Position numbers and translations under genes: made by a program. The notes under the pieces are model-generated. The model made no database searches, was not told the origin of the DNA, and saw only the letters and a program-made list of their open reading frames with translations. Positions 1-4,703 of a DNA stretch of 5,146 nucleotides are shown here, piece by piece (the stretch's first letter is position 1; each line of letters opens with the position of its first letter). Source of the stretch: Syntrophomonadaceae bacterium (lineage in GTDB: Bacteria; Bacillota; Dethiobacteria; DTU022); the NCBI GenBank assembly GCA_003553895.1, contig PWFM01000045.1, positions 1 to 5,146 of the forward strand, read 5' to 3'.

Positions 1-1001
1 AAGATGTTATCCGGGGCAACGATCGCCTCCGGGAAGCTTAGTTTCCCCAGCAAGGCATAGCTGCCTTCCTGATCGGGGTCATAAGCCGGCATAGTATCGC
101 TTTTCCACTCCACTTTAATATCGGTAATTTCGACCAGGCCCGCAGTGAGGCTGACGGTTTGATCAAGTTCAATTTCCTCCAGCGGAGTGCCCAACGGGAC
201 GGTGGTTTCAAATTGCTCATCCTGCAGCACAAAGCTTTGCTGCTCCAGGTCTGTTTCTTGATCCGGCTCCGTTTCGGTGGTGGTTAAAAAACCGCCCTCG
301 CCTTCGGGGTTGTCTTCTTCGGTTCCGTCTTCATTGTCGCCGCCTTGATCGCCGCCGTCATTATCCCCTGCTTCCGGCTGAAGAGAATCGGTAATCCGGG
401 CGTAACCTTTAATTTCTGAATCTTCAAAGAGATATATTTCTGAACCAGGCGGCAGCATATCGATATAGCGCTTCATTTCGCCGCCTGAAGTAAAGGCGTC
501 CTGATCGATAACAAACCTGGTGCCTTGTTCTTGATCATTATCGTTGTCATCATGATCATAATCCACTTCAGAAAGGCTCCAGTCCTGGAGCAGGTGCCCC
601 TCTTCGCCGGGATCGGTTCCCATTTTGACCGCAAAAACCTGCTCCGCCTCTTTTTCCGAGAGATCGCTCAGGTCTTCATTAAGCTTGATCGCAGAGCCCA
701 CCGACAGGCCTCTTAACAGATCTTCATCAACCGACCAGTCGCTATCTGCGATAACATTAAATTGAGTGGGGTCAAGAAATACAGATTCGTTGCGCCTGAA
801 CGCGCCGCTGCCCTCCACCAGGGTCTTCTGCTGGGCAGAAGAGGACCCTTTATCGCCGCTCTGGATCATTAACATGATCCGGCCGTCCAGATCATAATAC
901 TTGTCATAGCGCATATTTCCGGAAGAGGAAAAGGCGGGTGCGGATAGAGAAAAAATAAAGAAGAAGACGACAAAAAACACAGCAAATCGCTTTGCCAACA
1001 T
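1..1001 (-). CDS. Secreted protein with acidic linker and Big_4-like Ig domain (partial, N-terminal part)
   Basis: The frame is open from an ATG at 1001 to the left edge (333 codons), so the C-terminus is missing. The start is supported by GGGAGG at 1011-1016, 9 nt upstream. Residues 1-23 form a signal peptide: Lys4/Arg5, a Phe/Val-rich core, then Ala-Pro-Ala at 21-23 as a plausible signal peptidase I site. Residues 30-205 match no family I recognise; within them 147-156 (DYDHDDNDND) is an Asp/Asn cluster that could bind a cation. Residues 210-237 are an acidic Asp/Gly/Asn/Glu linker. From about 268 to the edge the pattern of VEW (297-299), YDPDQEGSY (307-315) and LLGKL (317-321) resembles bacterial Ig-like domain group 4 (Big_4), often found in surface proteins. 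I infer an exported envelope or extracellular protein. Being a gene and being secreted are secure; the Ig call is moderate; its function is unknown. Confidence 0.85.
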   Translation of the reverse strand, partial: MLAKRFAVFFVVFFFIFSLSAPAFSSSGNMRYDKYYDLDGRIMLMIQSGDKGSSSAQQKTLVEGSGAFRRNESVFLDPTQFNVIADSDWSVDEDLLRGLSVGSAIKLNEDLSDLSEKEAEQVFAVKMGTDPGEEGHLLQDWSLSEVDYDHDDNDNDQEQGTRFVIDQDAFTSGGEMKRYIDMLPPGSEIYLFEDSEIKGYARITDSLQPEAGDNDGGDQGGDNEDGTEEDNPEGEGGFLTTTETEPDQETDLEQQSFVLQDEQFETTVPLGTPLEEIELDQTVSLTAGLVEITDIKVEWKSDTMPAYDPDQEGSYALLGKLSFPEAIVAPDNI

Positions 1002-1160
1002 GGTTAAATTCCTCCCTGATAAAAAATAAGGCAATCTTTTTCTTATAATTACCGCAGACTGCCGGCGGACGGCGTTGTTTTTTAGAGGCAAACCCGGGCA
1101 GGGCGCCGTAACCTGCCGCATTGTTCACAGTAATCCTGCTGATTCAAAAATTTTAAACTT
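1002..1160 (-). promoter_or_regulatory. Long leader with candidate H-type pseudoknot
   Basis: If transcription starts about 7 nt after the -10 box at 1167-1172, the secreted-protein gene has a leader of roughly 160 nt. In transcript order, GGCAGG (1117-1112) pairs with CCTGCC (1102-1097). The loop between them contains ACGGCG (1109-1104), which is complementary to CGCCGT at 1074-1069 downstream. Together these make an H-type pseudoknot with two 6 bp helices and an A-rich 22 nt third loop. The ribosome binding site follows about 55 nt later. It matches no riboswitch class I know. The pairing was found by eye, and short GC-rich helices can occur by chance. Confidence 0.3.
1052..1118. repeat. 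Imperfect 13 bp direct repeat in the leader
   Basis: CCGCAGACTGCCG at 1052-1064 and CCGTAACCTGCCG at 1106-1118 match at 10 of 13 positions and start 54 bp apart. They could be paired protein-binding sites or a consequence of RNA folding constraints; the second copy overlaps the first helix of the proposed pseudoknot. Low confidence that the similarity is meaningful. Confidence 0.3.
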
Positions 1161-1166
1161 TTATTA

Positions 1167-1195
1167 ATTATATTTCATAATTCCAGCTTTGTCAA
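1167..1195 (-). promoter_or_regulatory. Consensus sigma-A promoter for the secreted-protein gene
   Basis: On the minus strand TTGACA (1195-1190) and TATAAT (1172-1167) are separated by exactly 17 bp, a perfect match to the housekeeping sigma-70/sigma-A consensus at both boxes. The surrounding DNA is AT-rich. It lies in the gap between dpaL and the secreted-protein gene and points at the latter, so that gene has its own strong promoter and need not depend on read-through from dpaL. Confidence 0.85.
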
Positions 1196-1212
1196 AAATT
1201 ATAAGGACAAAG
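1187..1212. repeat. 7 bp inverted repeat overlapping the -35 box
   Basis: CTTTGTC (1187-1193) and GACAAAG (1206-1212) form a perfect 7 bp inverted repeat with a 12 bp centre. One arm covers four of the six -35 positions of the consensus promoter (1190-1193). That placement fits a repressor operator on an otherwise very strong promoter. It could also be a weak hairpin at the end of the dpaL transcript, but no T tract follows the stem, so it is a poor terminator. Confidence 0.4.
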
Positions 1213-1234
1213 GCCCGGTTAAAACAGGGTTTTA

Positions 1235-2485
1235 TCAGGCCCGGTCCAGGTAAAAAGTTAGCTCTCTGGCCAGAGGCAGGGGGTACCTGCCGTCCCAGAT
1301 CACATCACGGTAGTTTTTGGGATCCGTATCCCCTTCTGTATTTAAAACCAGGACCCTGGAATCGGCCGCAAAACCGAGCTGCTCCCTGACCGGCGCCAGT
1401 TCCGGTTTTTCCATAAGCAGCGAAAGCAAACCGATCCCCACCGCTCCCGACTCGCCCGAAATGATGCGGGGATCGTTTCCGGAAGGATGGCCAAGCAGCC
1501 TCATCCCCCGGGCAGCAAAAAAGTCTTCCAGGGACACAAAGGCAAAGCTGAAATCCCTCAGGATCTCCCAGGCCAGCAGGTTTGGCACCCCGCAGGCCAG
1601 CCCGGCCATGATGGTCTCCAAATCTCCTCCCACAGCATGCCTTTTGCCATCTTTTTGAGCGGCGGAGTGATAAACGCAGGCCGCATTGTGCGGTTCCAGG
1701 ATAACTGCCTTAATGTCTTCTGTTTCCCCGTCGTTAACCAAAAATCCAAGGACGGCCGCCGGCATCGATCCCACCCCGCACTGCAGGAAAATATGGGTGG
1801 GCAGCTTTAGCTTACTTTCCCGGATCTGTTCCAGGGCTTCGTAAATCATGGTCATATAACCCTGCATGATCCAGGTTGGCACCCCGGTATAGCCTTCCCA
1901 GGCGCTATCCTGAACCAGGTGCCAGCCCTTTTCTTCGGCCTTTTGCATGGCCAGGCGCACCGTATCATCGTAATTCATTTCTGTGACCAGGGCTTCCGAA
2001 CCGGTCTCCTGGATAACATCGACCCGGGCCTGCGCCGTTCCCTTAGGCAGGTAAACAACCGCCTTCTGCCCCAGACGTCTCGCTCCCCAGGCCACACCGA
2101 GGCCGTGATTGCCATCGGTGGCGGTAACAAAAGTGATCTGGCCTGCTTTTTCCCTAGCTTCCGGGGAAGACAGGTAGCCAAAGTCAAGCTCCTGATCGGA
2201 TAAACCCAGTTTGCGGCTGATAATTTTCGCCATGGCATAGGTTCCCCCCAGGGCCTTAAAAGCATTCAAGCCGAATCTTTTTGACTCATCCTTGATATAT
2301 ATGCCCGCCACGCCAAGCCATCCGGCCAGGTGTTCCAGGCTTACCAGCGGCGTAGGGCGGTATTCTGCAATGGTTTGATGAAAACGAAGGGCCTTTTCCG
2401 CTTCGGCCCGGGACAGGAAAGTCGGCTTCTCTTTTTTTTCGGCATTATTGATGATTACTTTTAGATCATATATGCTTGAACCCAC
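1235..2485 (-). CDS. dpaL: Diaminopropionate ammonia-lyase (PLP-dependent)
   Basis: Complete protein of 416 residues, close to the about 400 of E. coli YgeX/DpaL. The family converts 2,3-diaminopropionate to pyruvate and two ammonia in the cytoplasm, using PLP. The fold-type II signatures are all present: NAFKALGG (74-81) with the PLP Schiff-base lysine at Lys77; TATDGNHG (121-128), where Asp124 should correspond to catalytic Asp120 of E. coli; QDSAWEGY (192-199), where Asp193 should correspond to the second catalytic acid Asp189; the phosphate-binding CGVGS (236-240); SGESGAVG (343-350); and NTEGDTDP (382-389) near the end. The start is a GTG at 2485 with GGGGG at 2496-2500; no in-frame ATG lies between it and the conserved region. 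No other genes for diaminopropionate or purine catabolism are visible nearby. A related threonine dehydratase-like activity is the alternative, but the motifs favour DpaL. Confidence 0.93.
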   Translation of the reverse strand: MGSSIYDLKVIINNAEKKEKPTFLSRAEAEKALRFHQTIAEYRPTPLVSLEHLAGWLGVAGIYIKDESKRFGLNAFKALGGTYAMAKIISRKLGLSDQELDFGYLSSPEAREKAGQITFVTATDGNHGLGVAWGARRLGQKAVVYLPKGTAQARVDVIQETGSEALVTEMNYDDTVRLAMQKAEEKGWHLVQDSAWEGYTGVPTWIMQGYMTMIYEALEQIRESKLKLPTHIFLQCGVGSMPAAVLGFLVNDGETEDIKAVILEPHNAACVYHSAAQKDGKRHAVGGDLETIMAGLACGVPNLLAWEILRDFSFAFVSLEDFFAARGMRLLGHPSGNDPRIISGESGAVGIGLLSLLMEKPELAPVREQLGFAADSRVLVLNTEGDTDPKNYRDVIWDGRYPLPLARELTFYLDRA

Positions 2486-2495
2486 GACCTGAAAA

Positions 2496-2500
2496 CCCCC
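2496..2500 (-). promoter_or_regulatory. Ribosome binding site supporting the GTG start of dpaL
   Basis: The minus strand reads AAGGGGG and then a 10 nt spacer before GTG at 2485. The purine run is a G-rich, imperfect Shine-Dalgarno, weaker than those of the other genes here. It is the only candidate near the start. Confidence 0.5.
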
Positions 2501-2511
2501 TTTTTTGGCTT

Positions 2512-2539
2512 AATATATTATTCTAAATTAAATTGAAAA
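2512..2539 (-). promoter_or_regulatory. Probable promoter for dpaL
   Basis: On the minus strand TTTTCA (2539-2534, 4 of 6 to TTGACA) and TATATT (2517-2512, 5 of 6 to TATAAT) are 16 bp apart. They would start transcription near 2505, just ahead of the ribosome binding site. The region is AT-rich, so alternative registers exist (for example TAGAAT nearby). Confidence 0.4.
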
Positions 2540-2616
2540 ACCCTTGCCCGGCTGGCATAACCTTAAAAAAAGATAACCGGCTATATGCACTCTCCTAAGG
2601 CAGGCAGATTAAGGTC

Positions 2617-2645
2617 TTGTAAGCTTACTTTCCTAACAGTATAAT
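2617..2645 (+). promoter_or_regulatory. Sigma-A promoter for the GYF_2-MORN gene
   Basis: TTGTAA (2617-2622, 4 of 6 to consensus) and a perfect TATAAT (2640-2645) are separated by exactly 17 bp. Transcription would begin near 2652, giving a leader of about 75 nt before the ATG at 2728. It diverges from the dpaL promoter about 80 bp away, so a shared regulator of both directions is possible. Confidence 0.65.
2619..2628. repeat. Perfect 10 bp palindrome over the -35 box
   Basis: GTAAGCTTAC equals its own reverse complement. It overlaps the last four bases of the -35 box and the first part of the spacer of the plus-strand promoter, a common operator position. Ten bases is short, so chance is not excluded. 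Confidence 0.35.
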
Positions 2646-2670
2646 ATGGGTGCGAATAAAATTATCAGGC

Positions 2671-2683
2671 TGTTTTTAAAACA
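2671..2683. repeat. Short dyad in the leader of the GYF_2-MORN gene
   Basis: TGTTTT and AAAACA flank a single central T, a 6 bp dyad about 20 bp after the predicted transcription start. A related stretch (ATTTTTAACACAT, 2698-2710) follows. It could be a second operator. AT-rich composition makes this weak. Confidence 0.2.
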
Positions 2684-2727
2684 TCACGGCTCTCAGTATT
2701 TTTAACACATTTGGAGGGACCGCAACC

Positions 2728-3564
2728 ATGGGCAACCACTGGTTCGTTTATAAAAATCAAAAACAAAAAGGCCCCTACACCTGGACCCAGCTCTGGCGCG
2801 AAGCCCAGGCAGGTAGAATAAAACCCAGGGACCTGGTCTGGAATAAAACCATGAAAGATTGGGTCCAGGCCGCCCAGGTTCCGGGGCTAATCAGCAATGT
2901 GCGGAAGCGGAATTACCTTACCATCGCTGTTGCCGTTTCGGCTGTGTTTTTCATTGTCTTGAGCGGAACCGCCTTTTATTACCTCTTTTTCTATACCGGC
3001 CCCCAGCTGGCGGCCCTTGAGAATGATAACGAAACCGCCCAGGTTGAAGACCCCGGTGATGAAGAAAACCTAAACGAAACTGAAACTGAAATAGATGATC
3101 AGCCTGATAACCAGTTCGTCTCAAACCAGGACCGGAACAGAACTGAAAATGACTCCAATCGGGAACCTGATCCAGACCCGGAACCGGAACCTGAAGAACC
3201 TGCCGAACAGACCATCTCTTTCCAGGGAGGCACTTACACCGGACCCCTTAAAGATGGCCAGCCCCACGGTTACGGGACCTGGAACCACCCGGACGGGCGG
3301 CGCTATGAAGGAGATTTTGCCGACGGCAGCATAGAAGGATACGGAACCATGACTTTCCCCGGCGGAGAAAGGTACACCGGATTTTTCAAAAACGGCCTGG
3401 CTCACGGCGAGGGGACCATGATCCACCCCGATGGCAGGCAGGTAAGCGGCGAATGGGTTGAAGGCGTATACCAGGAAGAGAACGGCAATGACGACGAAGA
3501 ACCCGATGATGAAGACAACAACGACAACGAAGAAGATGAAGAAAGTGGCGATAACAACGATTAA
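2728..3564 (+). CDS. GYF_2 domain, single-pass membrane, MORN-repeat protein
   Basis: Complete 278-residue protein. The ATG has GGAGGG at 2713-2718, 9 nt upstream. Residues 4-55 look like a GYF_2 domain: Trp5, Tyr8, GPYTW at 15-19, Gly29-Arg30-Ile31, LVW at 36-38, Trp45. GYF_2 is a presumed protein-binding module common at the cytoplasmic N-terminus of bacterial membrane proteins. RKR at 59-61 precedes a hydrophobic helix at about 63-89, so the positive-inside rule puts the N-terminus in and the C-terminus out. Residues 97-160 are a low-complexity acidic linker with a Pro-Asp/Glu run at 147-158. Three 23-residue MORN repeats begin at Tyr170, Tyr193 and Tyr216, with a degenerate fourth from 239. 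The tail (250-278) is almost entirely Asp, Glu and Asn. A membrane-anchored scaffold is likely; its partner is unknown. A GNAT gene follows 96 bp later and may be co-transcribed. Confidence 0.9.
   Translation: MGNHWFVYKNQKQKGPYTWTQLWREAQAGRIKPRDLVWNKTMKDWVQAAQVPGLISNVRKRNYLTIAVAVSAVFFIVLSGTAFYYLFFYTGPQLAALENDNETAQVEDPGDEENLNETETEIDDQPDNQFVSNQDRNRTENDSNREPDPDPEPEPEEPAEQTISFQGGTYTGPLKDGQPHGYGTWNHPDGRRYEGDFADGSIEGYGTMTFPGGERYTGFFKNGLAHGEGTMIHPDGRQVSGEWVEGVYQEENGNDDEEPDDEDNNDNEEDEESGDNND
3235..3441 (+). repeat. Three MORN repeats (69 bp units) in the GYF_2 protein
   Basis: Units of exactly 69 bp start at 3235, 3304 and 3373. Each encodes a pattern of Y-x-G-x-x-x-x-G, then G-x-G-T, ending in a Pro-(Asp/Gly)-Gly turn, which is the MORN beta-hairpin signature. 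A partial fourth unit follows (GEWVEG). The units are clearly diverged at DNA level, so this is not a recent expansion. Confidence 0.85.
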
Positions 3565-3647
3565 CTTGAACCATATATTCGGTATCCAGTACTATTATAA
3601 ACAGGATTGCTTTAGCCGGGGCAGCAGTCATGATCACAAACGGGAAC

Positions 3648-3652
3648 AGGAG
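3648..3652 (+). promoter_or_regulatory. Ribosome binding site deciding the TTG start of the acetyltransferase
   Basis: AGGAG lies 8 nt before TTG at 3661. The frame has a stop (TGA, 3631-3633) just upstream and no ATG or GTG between, so TTG is the only reasonable start. The encoded N-terminus (FTITRATPAD) is typical for the first strand of GNAT proteins. Confidence 0.75.
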
Positions 3653-3660
3653 TTAATAGC

Positions 3661-4554
3661 TTGCAGTTCACTATCACCAGGGCCACCCCTGCCGACAGGC
3701 AGGCTGTGCTGGAATTAAGCAACCGCTTTACAGAGGACTACCTTGAATATACTGTAGATCGCTGGATCGCCCAGGAAAAAGGCGGCCTCTACCTGGTCTG
3801 GGATAAAAGCCTCCTGGTGGGCTGCTGTTCCCTCTACTTCCCCTCTTCTTCCGAGGGCTGGCTGCAGGGGATGCGCGTCCACCCGGACTATCAGGGCAGG
3901 GGCATCGCTTACGAGTTAAACCGGCACCTGATCAAGCAGGCAGAACTGGCGGGCGCTGAAGCAGTCCGCCTCCTTACTTCCCAGGAAAACCAGCCGGCCC
4001 TAGCAGTCGCCCGGAGACTGGGCTTCTCTCCCACCGGCGGCAAACGGGAAATCATTTTCCGGGCAGAGATCATCTCAGAGCGCCTTGATCAAAACCCCTA
4101 TGCAAACCGGACTTCCGTAGCCCGGCCCTGCGCAGCTTCTGAACTCAACCAGGCTGCGTACTTCCTAAAAGCGGGTCCGTTTTTTCACGAGCTGCAGGGA
4201 TTTCTTTTTGGCCCCGTCTATAATTACCGCCGCTTGACCTCTAACGACCTGGCAGAGGGCATTAAAAACGGCCAGGTCTACCTCTTCGAGGACAAGGAAC
4301 AGATCCTCGGCCTCCTTTTCACCCTCCCTCACCTTACAGAAGGCCACCTGATCTTAAGCTATATCGATGCGCCCCTGGCTAGTCTTCCCGGCCTTACGCC
4401 TCTTTTTAAAACCTGGCTGGCCAGAGGTTACCACCAGTTCACCATCAGCCTTCTTCCTGAACAGCACCGGGTCTTAAAACCGGCCCTGGAAAACCTGTTC
4501 GGCAGTTATGCCTACGAGCAGTGGCTGTTGATGGAAAAAACACTGACCCCTTAA
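3661..4554 (+). CDS. GNAT-family N-acetyltransferase with extra C-terminal domain
   Basis: Complete 297-residue protein starting at TTG. The first half (about 2-135) is a GNAT domain, which transfers acetyl from acetyl-CoA to an amine. The acetyl-CoA pyrophosphate loop is clear in RVHPDYQGRGIA (72-83; core Gln78, Gly79, Arg80, Gly81, Ala83), and ENQPALAVARRLGF (109-122) is the usual following helix and strand. The second half (about 150-297) has no such motif. It is either a degenerate second GNAT fold or a family-specific substrate domain. The two-part layout, with YLEYTVDRW (27-35) and EGWLQGMRV (65-73), loosely recalls NAT16/histidine-acetyltransferase-like proteins; this is from memory and weak. 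No signal peptide or membrane segment, so cytoplasmic. It sits between two MORN genes; the substrate cannot be told from sequence. Confidence 0.88.
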   Translation: MQFTITRATPADRQAVLELSNRFTEDYLEYTVDRWIAQEKGGLYLVWDKSLLVGCCSLYFPSSSEGWLQGMRVHPDYQGRGIAYELNRHLIKQAELAGAEAVRLLTSQENQPALAVARRLGFSPTGGKREIIFRAEIISERLDQNPYANRTSVARPCAASELNQAAYFLKAGPFFHELQGFLFGPVYNYRRLTSNDLAEGIKNGQVYLFEDKEQILGLLFTLPHLTEGHLILSYIDAPLASLPGLTPLFKTWLARGYHQFTISLLPEQHRVLKPALENLFGSYAYEQWLLMEKTLTP

Positions 4555-4591
4555 GATCCTGCTTCATCTCTTGAAATCGATAAAAGAACAA

Positions 4592-4622
4592 TTTACATAT
4601 TTACCCCAGTTATAAAGATAAT
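4592..4622 (+). promoter_or_regulatory. Weak candidate promoter before the second MORN gene
   Basis: TTTACA (4592-4597, 5 of 6) and GATAAT (4617-4622, 5 of 6) are 19 bp apart, longer than ideal. The 149 bp gap after the acetyltransferase gene is strikingly AT-rich, which fits a promoter region, but the exact boxes are uncertain. Confidence 0.25.
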
Positions 4623-4628
4623 ATAGTT

Positions 4629-4683
4629 CAAAAAAAGGATTTATTAATGATATGTAGAAATATTTAGTCGAATCCTTTTTTTG
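4629..4683. terminator. 13 bp perfect inverted repeat ending in a T7 run; bidirectional terminator or attenuator
   Basis: CAAAAAAAGGATT (4629-4641) and AATCCTTTTTTTG (4671-4683) are perfect reverse complements around a 29 nt AT-rich centre. A7 before and T7 after a stem is the layout of a bidirectional intrinsic terminator. However, the core stem is only GGATT/AATCC and the loop is large, so efficiency is doubtful. It would end transcripts from the acetyltransferase gene. It also lies immediately before the next ribosome binding site (AAGGAGG, 4689-4695), so in a transcript starting upstream it could act as an attenuator or shield translation. No target-site duplication is seen beside it. Confidence 0.45.
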
Positions 4684-4703
4684 CTAACAAGGAGGAAATA
4701 ATA

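Noticed and set aside
525..716. Plus-strand open frame opposite the secreted-protein gene (and the minus frame 38-232)
   Set aside because: Both are shadows of the long partial frame 1-1001, which has a signal peptide, ribosome binding site and promoter.
904..1128. Minus-strand open frame of 74 codons across the leader and start of the secreted-protein gene
   Set aside because: It overlaps the real start in another frame, has no ribosome binding site, and its protein is low-quality sequence with no family resemblance.
1051..1130. Possible cyclic-di-GMP-I riboswitch, because the plus strand reads GGCAAACC near 1088-1095
   Set aside because: Only that short piece fits; the GAAA tetraloop region and second helix are missing, and no plus-strand gene follows it.
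1221..1233. AAAAC-AGG-GTTTT hairpin just after the dpaL stop as a terminator
   Set aside because: Five mostly A-T pairs with a 3 nt loop and no following T tract; too weak to call.
1189..2203. Several plus-strand open frames opposite dpaL (1189-1389, 1317-1658, 1487-1810, 1919-2203), and minus-strand out-of-frame ones (1558-1749, 1975-2265)
   Set aside because: They lie inside a conserved enzyme gene on other frames; the proteins show no domain and no good start signals.
3121..3426. Minus-strand open frame opposite the MORN region (and 3386-3637)
   Set aside because: Mirror of repetitive, biased codon composition of the real plus-strand gene; no start signal or family.
3565..3660. Promoter for the acetyltransferase gene (TTGAAC at 3566 with TATTAT at 3593)
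   Set aside because: The spacer would be 21 bp and no better pair exists; read-through from the upstream gene is at least as likely.
3458..3718. Plus-strand open frame bridging the acidic tail and the acetyltransferase start
   Set aside because: Its Thr/Lys/Met-rich protein is the shifted reading of the GA-rich tail codons, and it overlaps both well supported genes.
4629..4683. Miniature transposable element, suggested by the terminal inverted repeats
   Set aside because: Only 55 bp, the ends are homopolymer-like, and no flanking duplication is visible; a terminator or leader role is simpler.
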